Assembly (NCBI RefSeq): GCF_035593265.1
Contig: NZ_CP141614.1
Location: 310,001-374,000, forward strand
Reading direction: 5' to 3'
DNA length: 64,000 bases
Source of the DNA: Limnochorda sp. LNt
GTDB taxonomy: Bacteria > Bacillota > Limnochordia > Limnochordales > Geochordaceae
Shown: in pieces, positions 33,685-42,544 of the stretch
Numbering within the stretch: the first letter of the stretch is position 1
How the letters are laid out: the number at the start of each line of letters is the position of its first letter
The notes under the pieces: generated by a model
Told to the model about the DNA's origin: nothing
Database searches by the model: none
What the model saw: only the letters and a program-made list of their open reading frames with translations
Position numbers and translations under genes: made by a program

Positions 33685-34992
33685 CTAACGACCGATGTCA
33701 GTGCGGCATTGCATGCCCTCGAACCGGATCGCGGCCGCGGCCGCGTAGGCTCGCTGGCGTGCCTCCTCTCGGTCCCGGCCCAGCCCCACGACGTCGAGGA
33801 CACGCCCCCCTGCCGTCTCCAGACGACCGTCGGGGCCGAGGCGGGTGGCAGCGTGAAAGACGAGGGTCGTCTCGTCGTCGCGCAGGCCTTGCTCGATGAC
33901 GTCGCCCGTGCGGGGCCGCTCGGGGTACCCCGCCGACGCCAGCACCACGCAGACGGCGTGGCCGGGGGCGCGCTCCGTCGGCCCGGACGGGCGCCACAGC
34001 CACCGCGGGTCGTCGGGGAGCCCGTATCCGGGCACACCGGCGGCCGCCATCAGCGCATCGGCCAGGCGCGAGGGGTCCACCAGCGGGAGCTGGGCCTGCG
34101 TCTCCGGATCGCCCGGACGACAGTTGAACTCCAGCACCGCCGGTCCCTGCTCGGTCAGCATCAAGCCGGCGTAGAGGACGCCCCGGAAGGGCGTCCCCCC
34201 GGCGGCCAGGGCCCTGAGCGTGGGGTGCACGATCCGCTCCAGGATGGCCTCCAGGGAGAGCCCGGCCTCCGCCTCCACGTCGACGGGGGCGACGCTGCCC
34301 ATCCCCCCCGTGTTGGGGCCCCGGTCCCCGTCCAGCAGCCGCTTGTAGTCGCGGGCCGGCGGCAGGGCCACGCACCGCTCGCCGTCCGTCACCACCATGA
34401 CGGAGAGCTCGCGGCCCGTCAGGCGCCGCTCGACGACCACCACCCGGCCCGCGTCGCCCAGCACCCGGCGCACCATCAGCGCCTCGACGGCCTCTGCCGC
34501 CAGCCGGGGCGAATCGCAGACCACGACGCCCTTGCCGCCCGCCAGCCCGTCGGCCTTGATCACCACCGGCTCCTCGAGGCGCCGGACGTACGCGAGGGCC
34601 CGCTGGGGATCGGCGAAGAGGCGAAACGGCGCCGTGGGAACGCCGGCTCGCTCCATCAGCTGCTTCGCGAAGGCCTTGGAGGACTCGATGCGGGCCGCGC
34701 CCCGGGAGGGGCCGGCGACATGGAGGCCGGCCTCTCGTAGCCGGTCGGCCAGGCCCGCGGCCAGCGGCGCCTCGGGGCCGACGACCACCAGACCGACGCC
34801 CCGGTCCCGGGCGAAGTCGACCAGCGCCCGGGCGGCGCCCGGCTCCACGAGGTCGACGGGCACCCGATCCGGCGTGCCCGCGTTGCCGGGAGCCACGTAG
34901 ACCCGCCCGAAGCGGCCGCTGCGCTCCAGAGCCCAGGCCAGAGCGTGCTCACGGCCGCCGCTGCCGATGACCAGGGCCGATGGCTCGCTCAT
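33685..34992 (-). CDS. purD: Phosphoribosylamine--glycine ligase
   Basis: A 435-residue GARS, normal length for the single-domain enzyme. It joins glycine to phosphoribosylamine with ATP, the second step of purine synthesis. Motifs are GSGGREHALAWAL, NAGTPDRV, the ATP-grasp lysine region VIKADGLAGGKGVVV, and EFNCRPGDPETQ. The ATG at 34992 overlaps the purN stop (ATGA). It is the last gene of the ten-gene operon. The gene purH often found next to purD in Bacillota is missing here. Confidence 0.93.
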   Translation of the reverse strand: MSEPSALVIGSGGREHALAWALERSGRFGRVYVAPGNAGTPDRVPVDLVEPGAARALVDFARDRGVGLVVVGPEAPLAAGLADRLREAGLHVAGPSRGAARIESSKAFAKQLMERAGVPTAPFRLFADPQRALAYVRRLEEPVVIKADGLAGGKGVVVCDSPRLAAEAVEALMVRRVLGDAGRVVVVERRLTGRELSVMVVTDGERCVALPPARDYKRLLDGDRGPNTGGMGSVAPVDVEAEAGLSLEAILERIVHPTLRALAAGGTPFRGVLYAGLMLTEQGPAVLEFNCRPGDPETQAQLPLVDPSRLADALMAAAGVPGYGLPDDPRWLWRPSGPTERAPGHAVCVVLASAGYPERPRTGDVIEQGLRDDETTLVFHAATRLGPDGRLETAGGRVLDVVGLGRDREEARQRAYAAAAAIRFEGMQCRTDIGR

Positions 34993-35648
34993 GCCGGCGC
35001 CTCCTCCGGCAGGATGCGGACGCGGCGCCCCTCCAGCACGAGCCGGCGGCTGGCGAAGAGCCGCACGGCCTCCACGTAGAGGCGGTGCTCGTGGGGCAGG
35101 ATACGCGCGGCCAGGCTCTCCGGGGTGTCGTCGTCGCGCACCTCGACCGCTGCCTGCAGCACGATGGGGCCCGTATCGACCCCCTCGTCCACCAGGTGGA
35201 TGGTGCAGCCGCTCAGCTTGACGCCGTAGGCGATGGCCTGCGCCTGGGCGTCCTTGCCGGCGAAGGCGGGGAGCAGGGAGGGATGCACGTTGAGGATGCG
35301 ATGCCGAAAGCGCCGGACGAAGTCGGGCGTCAGCACGCGCATGAAGCCGGCCAGGCAGACGAGCTCGACGCCCGCCTCCTCGAGGCGGCGGGCCAGGCAG
35401 GCGTCGAAGGATGCCCGGTCGGGGAAGGCCCTCGGGTCCAGGTGCGCGGCCGGCACCCCCGCCCGCCGGGCACGCTCCAGAGCGGGGGCCCCGGCCCGGT
35501 CCGACAGGACCACCACGATGCGTGCCGGGATGGCGCCGCTGGCGGTGGCATCCAGCAGCGCCTGCAGGTTGGTGCCCCGGCCCGAGACCAGCACACCCAG
35601 GCGTAACGGGGCCTCGGGCGTGGCGAGCCGCCCCGCGTCAATCCTCAA
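34989..35648 (-). CDS. purN: Phosphoribosylglycinamide formyltransferase
   Basis: A 219-residue 10-formyl-THF-dependent GAR transformylase. Motifs are GVLVSGRGTNLQALLD, the catalytic Asn/His region ILNVHPSLLPAFAGKDA, and HLVDEGVDTGPIV with the catalytic aspartate. The first in-frame start is TTG at 35648, which overlaps the purM stop by 11 bp. The conserved domain begins about 15 residues in, so a slightly later start is possible. It uses formyl-folate, linking the operon to the folate genes at 8-11 kb. Confidence 0.92.
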   Translation of the reverse strand: MRIDAGRLATPEAPLRLGVLVSGRGTNLQALLDATASGAIPARIVVVLSDRAGAPALERARRAGVPAAHLDPRAFPDRASFDACLARRLEEAGVELVCLAGFMRVLTPDFVRRFRHRILNVHPSLLPAFAGKDAQAQAIAYGVKLSGCTIHLVDEGVDTGPIVLQAAVEVRDDDTPESLAARILPHEHRLYVEAVRLFASRRLVLEGRRVRILPEEAPA

Positions 35649-36822
35649 CGATCTCGACCCACCCTCCGGGGACCGGTCGCTTGGCGGACGGCGGGAAGCG
35701 CAGCCGGCCCTCGGCCGGCTCGGGCGTCGTCGGCCCCTCGGGAGCCGGCTCCACGGTTCCGATGATCCAGGCGGGCTGACCGCTGGAGGCCAGCACGGCC
35801 AGGGCCGCCCCGGCGTCGTCGGCGGCGACCGCCGCCACCATGCCGATGCCCATGTTGAAGACCCGATACGCCTCCTCCAGGCTCAGCCCGCCGGCCTCCA
35901 TCAGCCAGTCGAAGACCGCGGGCCGCGGCCAGCTGCCCTCGCGGAGGGTGGCGCGGCACCCCGCCGGCAGCACCCGGGCCAGGTTGTCGGGCAGCCCGCC
36001 GCCGGTCACGTGCGCCAGGGCGTGCGACTCGACGGCGGCCCCCAGGCCAGCAGCGGCCGGGCGTAGATGCGCGCGGGGCGGTCAGGGCCTCGCCCAGCAT
36101 GGGGCCGCCGCGCCAGGGGCCGCCCACGGCGCGGGCGCGTCGAGGGGCGTGCCGGTGTCGGCCAGGATCCGGCGCACCAGCGAGAAGCCGTTGGCATGCA
36201 GCCCCGACGAGGCCAGGCCCACCAGCACGTCGCCGGGGCGCGCCTGCATGCCGGAGCCATCACGGGACGTGCCGCCCCCCGAGACGAGGCGGGCCCGCTC
36301 CGCCACCCCCACGCAGAAGCCGGCCAGCTCGTAGACCCCATCGGGATAGAAGCCGGGCATCTCGGCCGTCTCGCCGCCCAGCAGCACGCACCCGGCCTCC
36401 CGGCATCCCTGCGCGACCCCCTCCACCACTTCGGCCACCACGGCGGGATCGAGGCGGCCCATGGCCAGGTAGTCGAGGAAGAGCAGGGGCTGGCCCCCCG
36501 CCGCCAGGACGTCGTTGACGCACATGGCCACGCAGTCGATGCCGGCCACGCGGTGGCGGCCCAGCGACGCCAGCAACGCGATCTTGGTGCCGACGCCGTC
36601 CGCTCCGGCCACCAACACCGGGTCCCGCACCCGGGGCGCCGCGTCCTGCAGGGCGAGCAGCCCGGCGAAGCCCCCGACGCCCTCCAGCACTCCCGTCGAG
36701 CCGGTGCCGCCCGCCAGGCGGGCCAGGCGCTGCACCAGCGCGCCCTTCTTCTCGAGGTCGACCCCCGCCTCCCGGTAACGGGGGGCACCCCCCGCCCCCG
36801 GCTTGCCCGGCATGGTCGTCAT
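35638..36822 (-). pseudogene. purM: AIR synthetase, disrupted by two frameshifts in the sequence given
   Basis: The coding content is a full-length PurM (about 345-390 residues). The N-terminal part from the ATG at 36822 keeps AGADGVGTKIALL, GIDCVAMCVND, LLGGETAEMPGFY and SSGLHANGFSLVRRIL. The C-terminal part keeps ARIYARPLLAWG, HALAHVTGGGLPDNL and EEAYRVFNMGIGMV. Between 36130 and 36070 the frame changes twice, and each change fits loss of a single base, the second within a CCCC run just before ARIYARP. As written, the N-terminal frame stops at 36082. Every flanking gene is intact and overlaps it (ATGA with purF, 11 bp with purN). A sequencing or assembly error is therefore the simplest explanation; a real lesion would block de novo purine synthesis. 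Confidence 0.85.
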
Positions 36823-38300
36823 CCGGCGTCGCCCTCCTCCACGGCCACGGGCTCGAGCGCCATCTTGGGGACGGCCCCGTCGACGGGGACGGGATACCGA
36901 CCGGTGAAGCAGGCCTCGCAGGCCGGCCCGCCCAGAACCCGCCGCATGCGGGCGAGCGACAGGAAGGCCAGCGAGTCGGCGCCGATGGCGGCGCGGATGG
37001 ACTCCACGGGGTTACCGAAGGCGATGAGCTCCTCCCGCCGGGCGGTGTCGACGCCGTAGTGGCAGGGGAAGCGGTAGGGCGGGGAGGCGATGCGGACATG
37101 CACCTCCCGGGCGCCCGCGTCCCGCAGCAGCTGCACGATGCGCCGGGCCGTGGTGCCCCGGACGATGGAGTCATCCACCAGCACCACCCGGCGGCCCTGC
37201 ACCACCTTGCGGACCGCGTTGAGCTTGGCGTTGACCGACAGCCTTCGCTGGCCGGCGGCCGGCTGGATGAAGGTGCGTCCGACGTAGCGGTTGCGTACCA
37301 GCCCCATCTCGTAGGGCAGGCCCAGCTCCTCCGCGTAGCCCATCGCCGCCGACAGGCTGGAGTCCGGCACCCCCGTCACCAGGTCGCCGGGGGCCGGATG
37401 CTCGCGCGCCAGCTCCCGTCCCATCTCCTTGCGCAGGCCGTGCACGCTCTGGCCGAAGAGCACGGAGTCGGGCCGCGCCAGGTAGATGGCCTCGAAGGCG
37501 CAAAGGCCCCCACGAGCCACCGTCGTGCCACCGGGGACGCCGGCCGGCGCCAGCCGGGCGACGGTACGGATGCCGTCGCCGTCGAGGCGCGCCACCTCCC
37601 CGGGCTCCACGTCACGCACCCAGGCGGCGCCGAGGGCGTCCAGGGCGCAGGTCTCCGAGGCGGCGACCCAGGCCTCGCGGCCGGTGGGGGTCTGCAGCCG
37701 ACCCAGACTCAAAGGCCGGATGCCCAGCGGGTCACGCGCCACCAGCACGCCCTGGGGATCCAGCACGACCAGGGCCCACGCCCCGGCGATCTGGCCGAGG
37801 GCGTGCACCAGGGCCGCCTCGGTGGGGCCTCCGTGGCGCGCCACCAGGTGCGCCACCACCTCGGTGTCGGTGGTGGTCTGGAAGATGGCGCCGCCTTCCT
37901 CGAGTCGCTGGCGCAGGTGCGAGGCGTTGACCAGGTTGCCGTTGTGGGCGATGGCCAGGAACCGCCCGCGGAAGCGGCTCAGGATGGGCTGGGCATTTTC
38001 GAGGCGCGAGGCGCCGGTGGTGGAGTAGCGGACGTGGCCGACGGCCATCGGCCCGGGCAGCCGTTGCAGCTGCTCGGCGCGCAGGACGTCGGAGACGAGG
38101 CCCATGCCGCGGTGGAGGAAGACCCTCCCCTGCTCGTCGGCGGAGGCGATGCCCGCGCTCTCCTGGCCCCGGTGCTGCAGCGCCAACAGGGCCCACTGCA
38201 CCGCCGAGGCCGCCTGGGGGTGCCCCACCACGGCCGCGACGCCGCACTCGTCCCGGGCCTCCCGGCTGTCGGTGAGGGGCCGGTGCCGGCTCATGCTCAT
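36819..38300 (-). CDS. purF: Amidophosphoribosyltransferase
   Basis: A 493-residue glutamine PRPP amidotransferase, the first committed step of purine synthesis. After a short propeptide comes the nucleophile cysteine in DECGVAAVVG. The glutaminase domain has RYSTTGASRLENAQP and HNGNLVNA. The phosphoribosyltransferase domain has the PRPP loop VVLVDDSIVRGTT. The ATG at 38300 overlaps the purL stop (ATGA), and the gene end overlaps purM (ATGA). PRPP is the substrate, and the leader of this operon carries a riboswitch probably sensing it. Confidence 0.94.
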   Translation of the reverse strand: MSMSRHRPLTDSREARDECGVAAVVGHPQAASAVQWALLALQHRGQESAGIASADEQGRVFLHRGMGLVSDVLRAEQLQRLPGPMAVGHVRYSTTGASRLENAQPILSRFRGRFLAIAHNGNLVNASHLRQRLEEGGAIFQTTTDTEVVAHLVARHGGPTEAALVHALGQIAGAWALVVLDPQGVLVARDPLGIRPLSLGRLQTPTGREAWVAASETCALDALGAAWVRDVEPGEVARLDGDGIRTVARLAPAGVPGGTTVARGGLCAFEAIYLARPDSVLFGQSVHGLRKEMGRELAREHPAPGDLVTGVPDSSLSAAMGYAEELGLPYEMGLVRNRYVGRTFIQPAAGQRRLSVNAKLNAVRKVVQGRRVVLVDDSIVRGTTARRIVQLLRDAGAREVHVRIASPPYRFPCHYGVDTARREELIAFGNPVESIRAAIGADSLAFLSLARMRRVLGGPACEACFTGRYPVPVDGAVPKMALEPVAVEEGDAG

Positions 38301-40718
38301 GGACGCGCGGCCTCCTGCAGGGCCCGCTCCCAAGGGATGCGCAGGGCGTCGATGGGCTCGTCCAGGGCGATCCCCTGACCGGCCACGGCGATCCGGACAC
38401 GGCCGGGCGTCACCCGGCCGATGACGTGCACGGGCACGGCAGGCTCGCCGCGGCGGGCCAGCTCCTGGACGGCCGGCACCGCCTCGGGCCGCGCGGTGGC
38501 CACCCAGGCGGGCCCTCCGGCCCCGAATAGCCAGGCCTCCGCCTCCCGACCCGGGTCAGGCAGCGTCACGTCGACCCCAGCCGCCTCGTCACGGGCACCC
38601 AGGGCGGCCTCGCAGATGGCCACGGCCACGCCCCATCGGCCCACGGTGTGGCAGGCGCCGAGCAGCCCCTGTCGGCCTGCCTCGGCCACCACGGCGATGG
38701 CCGCCCGCTCGCGGTCGAAGTCCACGGCCCAGGCTCCTTCACCTGTCCACCGCGCTGGCCACCCGAGGAGCAGCACCGCCTCGTTGGCCCGCTGGAAGAC
38801 CGACGGCACCGGCCTCTCCGCCTCCAGCGCGCCGACCATGCCGACGATGGCGGTCGGCCAGATGGCCCGGGCGCCGGAGCCCCGCTCGCCCGGGCCTGGC
38901 GCGCCCGCGTCGGCCACGGTCTCGTTGTAGAGGGAGACGTTGCCGCCGGTGACCGGGATGCCCAGTGCCGAGCAGGCGTCGCCCATGCCGGCCACCACGT
39001 CGGCCAGGGCCTGCCGCACCTCGGCCCGTTGGGGGTCGCCCAGGTTGAGCCCGTTGGTGATCCCGATGGGGACGGCCCCCACCGCCGCGACCTTGCGGGC
39101 TCCCTCCAGCACGGCCTCGGCCCCCGCCGCCCAGGCGCCTGCCTCGGTGGAGGCCAGCCACTCGGCCCCGTTGACCGAGAGGGCGACGAGCGGGAGCCGG
39201 GTCGCCCGCTGGCCGGCGTCCGCCGGCAGGGGGGGCGACCCCGGCACGGCCTCCTCCGGCAGCACGCGCAGCACCGCGGCGTCGTGCCCCGGCGGCAGTA
39301 TCGTCCGCACCCCGACCATGTGGTCGAACTGCTGATAGATCCAGGCCCGGCTGCCTCCGTGCGGCGACGCCAGGTGCGCCAATAGCCGCGCCGTCACCCG
39401 GGCCCTCAACGAGCCGGCTGCCGAAGGGGCCGGCCGGGAAGTCGCGTGGAGAGCCTGGGCGCGGCCCCTCGCCGCCGACCCGCCCGTCGGGGACGTCCCG
39501 GTCGGTCGGCGCGGCGCAGGCACCGGGTGGCGGGCGCCCGTCGGCCAGCAGCGCGGCCGGCACGTCGGCGACCCACCGGCCGCCGGCCCGGACCCGCAGC
39601 CGCCCGTTAGCGGTGACCACCCCGATGGGGGCGGCCTCCAGGCGCCACCGGGCGAAGATCCGCTCCACCTCGGCCTCCCGCCCGGCCCTCACCACCAGCA
39701 TCATGCGCTCCTGGGACTCCGAGAGCATCATCTCGTAGGGAGTCATGCCGGCCTCGCGGCAGGGCACGCGGTCCAGGTCGAGGTCGATGCCGGTGCCCGC
39801 CCGGGCCGCCAGTTCCGAGGCGGCGGCCGTGATGCCGGCGGCGCCCAGATCCTGGATGCCGACGACGGCGCCCGTCTCCAGGGCCTCCAGGCAGGCCTCG
39901 ATGAGCAGCTTCTCCGTGAAGGGGTCGCCCACCTGGACTCGCGGCCGCTGCTCGCCGCCTTCGCCGTCCCGAAACGTGCGGGAGGCCAGCAACCCCGCTC
40001 CGTGGATGCCGTCTCGGCCCGTGCGGGCGCCGACCAGGTAGACCCGGTTGCCCGGCCCGTCGGCTCGGGCCCGCACGACGCGGTCGGCCCGCACCCACCC
40101 GACGCACATGACGTTGACCAGGGGGTTGGTGTCGTAGCAGGGGGCGAAGGCCACCTCGCCGCCCACCGTCGGCACGCCGATGGCGTTGCCGTATCCGGCG
40201 ATGCCGGCCACCACCTCGCGGAAGAGGTACCGGTTGGCGGGCGTCTCGGGCAGCCCGAAGCGCAGGGAGTCCAGCAGGGCGACGGGACGGGCCCCCGCCG
40301 CCAGCACGTCTCGCACGATGCCACCCACGCCCGTCGCCGCGCCTTGATACGGCTCCACGTAGGAGGGGTGGTTGTGCGACTCGAGGCGCACCGCCACCGC
40401 CCATCCCTCGCCGATGGCCAGCACCCCCGCGCTCTCCCCCGGGCCCATCACCAGGCGCGACCCCGTCGCCGGCAGCCGCTTGAGGGCCTCGCGGGAGTGC
40501 TTGTAGGCGCAGTGCTCGGACCAGGCCACCGAGAGCATGCCGAGCTCCGTCCAGCTGGGCGGCCGCCCCAGCGTCTCCCGAAAGCGGGCGAACTCCTCGT
40601 CGGTGAGGCCGAGGCGGCGCCACGCCTGCGTCGCCTCGATCTCGGCCGCCGTGGGATCGCCGGGCCAGTCGGCGACTCGCACCGGATCCATCACGTCCCG
40701 GCGCGTCTCAGCGCCCAT
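38297..40718 (-). pseudogene. purL: FGAM synthase II large subunit, interrupted by one frameshift
   Basis: A small-type PurL (about 800 codons including linker) that works with PurQ and PurS. The N-terminal part from the ATG at 40718 has WSEHCAYKHSREALK, AVAVRLESHNHPSYVEPYQG, given here as VRLESHNHPSYVEPYQG, then GGEVAFAPCYDTNP and GIQDLGAAGITAA. The C-terminal part has RAWIYQQFDHMVG, GITNGLNLGDPQ, PVTGGNVSLYNET and CHTVGRWGVAVAI. The frame changes once between about 39530 and 39400, in a poorly conserved linker, consistent with one extra base or two missing bases. The ATG overlaps the purQ end by 11 bp. Everything else is intact, so an assembly or sequencing error is likely. Confidence 0.87.
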
Positions 40719-41487
40719 CGGCCTCACCCCCTGCCCGGGCCGTCACGGCCCGTCGCCCCTCACGGCGGGCCGCCAGCCACCGCCCCAGCGAGAGCCACAT
40801 GCGCAGGCCATCCCGGCTGCCCAGCACCGACTCGGACGCCCGCTCGGGGTGGGGCATCAGCCCCAGGACGTTGCCCTCGGGGTTGGTCAGCCCGGCGACG
40901 GCCCCCGCCGCCCCGTTGGGGTTGTAGGCGTCGTGCACCCGCGCGTCCTCGCCACGGGGGCCGCAGTAGCGCAGCGCCACCTGCCCTCGTCGCTCCAGGG
41001 CGTCGAGCTCGTCGGGCCAGGCGAAGTAGTTGCCCTCGTAGTGGGCGATGGGCAGCTCCAGCACCTCTCCGGGCGCGTAGAGCAGCGTGAAGGGGGTGTC
41101 GGTGCGCTCCACCCGCACCGTCACCGGCCGGCAGATGAAGCGCAGCGTCCGGTTGCGCCGCATCGCCCCCGGCAGGAGCCCCGCCTCCAGCAAGATCTGG
41201 AAGCCATTGCAGATGCCGAGCACCGGCATCCCCTGGCGGGCCCGCTCCCGCACGGCCTGCATCACGGGGGAGAGGGCGGCGATGGCGCCGCTGCGCAGGT
41301 AGTCGCCGTAGGAGAAGCCCCCCGGGATGACCACGGCGTCGATGCCCGAGAGGCTCGACTCCTCGTGCCAGACCGAGACCGCCTCCAGTCCGGCGTCGCG
41401 GCCGGCTCCCCGGTTGATGGCGTGCCGCACGTCCCCATCGCAGTTGGTGCCCGGAAACGTGACGACCCCCACCGTCGCGACGCTCAC
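40708..41487 (-). CDS. purQ: FGAM synthase glutaminase subunit
   Basis: A 259-residue class I glutamine amidotransferase supplying ammonia to PurL. It opens with VGVVTFPGTNCDGD. The nucleophile is the cysteine in GICNGFQILLEAGLLPGA, and the His-x-Glu partner is in GLMPHPERASE. It is about 25 residues longer at the C-terminus than typical PurQ (225-235 residues), with an Arg/Ala-rich tail. The ATG at 41487 overlaps the purS stop (ATGA). Confidence 0.94.
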   Translation of the reverse strand: MSVATVGVVTFPGTNCDGDVRHAINRGAGRDAGLEAVSVWHEESSLSGIDAVVIPGGFSYGDYLRSGAIAALSPVMQAVRERARQGMPVLGICNGFQILLEAGLLPGAMRRNRTLRFICRPVTVRVERTDTPFTLLYAPGEVLELPIAHYEGNYFAWPDELDALERRGQVALRYCGPRGEDARVHDAYNPNGAAGAVAGLTNPEGNVLGLMPHPERASESVLGSRDGLRMWLSLGRWLAARREGRRAVTARAGGEADGR

Positions 41488-41738
41488 GGCTGCTCCGCCC
41501 TCACCTCGAAGGACTCGATGACGGGATTGGCCAGGAGCCGCTCCGCCATCGCCCGGGCCCGCTCGAGGGCCTCGTCGCGGCTGTCGGCCTCCAGGTCCAG
41601 CGCGATGCGCCGGCCGATGCGGACCTCCAGGACGCCCGGGAAGCCCAGGGCCTGCAGGGCGCTCCGTGTCGCCTCGCCGGGCGGGTCGAGCACGCCCTGC
41701 CGCGGCATCACGTGGACGAAGACGGTGAATCGAGCCAC
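41484..41738 (-). CDS. purS: FGAM synthase PurS subunit
   Basis: An 84-residue PurS, the small scaffold bridging PurL and PurQ in the three-part FGAM synthase. RFTVFVHVMPRQGVLDPPG and the GFPGVLEVRIGRRIAL stretch are typical. The GTG at 41738 lies inside the end of purC (31-bp overlap), with GAGGCGGC just upstream. The separate PurS/PurQ/PurL organisation is found in Bacillota, Archaea and several other groups, not in enteric bacteria. Confidence 0.92.
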   Translation of the reverse strand: MARFTVFVHVMPRQGVLDPPGEATRSALQALGFPGVLEVRIGRRIALDLEADSRDEALERARAMAERLLANPVIESFEVRAEQP

Positions 41739-42544
41739 CGCGCCGCCTCCTCGATGCGCCGCCGGACCTCGGCGTAAGTCTCCTCGACGCGGCCCAGGTC
41801 CCGACGGAAGCGGTCCTTGTCCATGCGCTCGCCGCTGCCGACCTCCCAGAAGCGGCACGTGTCCGGGGAGATCTCGTCGGCCAGCAGCAAGCGAGGGCCG
41901 GCGCCGCCGTTCGAGGGTGTCCCGGCCGGGCCGACGGGTCGCCCGAACTCCAGCTTGAAGTCGATGAGCTCGAGCCCGGCCCGCAGGGCCAGCTGGCGCA
42001 TGGCCCGGTTGGCCTCGAAGGCCAGGCGCTCGAGCTCGGCCAGCTCCTCGCCTGTCGCCCAGCCCAGCGCTTCGGCGTGGTGGGCGTTGACCCACGGGTC
42101 GTGCAGCGGATCGCTCTTGTAGAAGAGCTCCAGCACGGGGCGCCGCAGGGCCGTGCCCTCCTCCAGACCCAGCCGCTTGGCCAGGCTACCGGCCACCCGG
42201 TTTCGCACCACGACCTCGAGCGGGATGATCTCCACGGCCCGCACCAGCATCCGCACCGGCGACTCCAGGCGCAGGAAGTGGGTCGGCACCCCGGCCCGCT
42301 CCACCGCCCGGAAGAAGGCCACCGAGATGGCCGCGTTGGCCTCCCCCTTGCCGCCGATGACGGCTCGCTTGGCGCCGTCGAAGGCCGTAGCCTCGTCGGT
42401 GAAGTCGATGAGCCGAAGCTCCGGATGGCCCGGCACCTCGTAGACAGCCTTGACCTTGCCCCGGTGCAGCAACCGCCCTGGCTCGACGGGAGCAGGGGGC
42501 AGCTGGCCTCCCCGCGGCGTCACGCGCTCGCGCGTCTCCATCAC
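41708..42544 (-). CDS. purC: SAICAR synthetase
   Basis: A 278-residue enzyme ligating aspartate to CAIR. Features are HRGKVKAVYEVPG, LIDFTDEATAFDGAKR, EVVVRNRVAGSLAKRLGL and LADEISPDTCRFWEVGSG. It is somewhat longer than B. subtilis PurC (about 240 residues) because of an N-terminal leader and a Gly/Pro-rich insert before LLADEIS. The GTG at 42544 overlaps the purB stop (GTGA); the next codon is ATG, which may be used instead. Confidence 0.94.
   Translation of the reverse strand: MMETRERVTPRGGQLPPAPVEPGRLLHRGKVKAVYEVPGHPELRLIDFTDEATAFDGAKRAVIGGKGEANAAISVAFFRAVERAGVPTHFLRLESPVRMLVRAVEIIPLEVVVRNRVAGSLAKRLGLEEGTALRRPVLELFYKSDPLHDPWVNAHHAEALGWATGEELAELERLAFEANRAMRQLALRAGLELIDFKLEFGRPVGPAGTPSNGGAGPRLLLADEISPDTCRFWEVGSGERMDKDRFRRDLGRVEETYAEVRRRIEEAARWLDSPSSST

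Noticed and set aside
36060-36130. Programmed ribosomal frameshifting in purM
   Set aside because: Two successive shifts in the same direction in a conserved housekeeping enzyme, without a slippery heptamer, fit base-call or deletion errors better.
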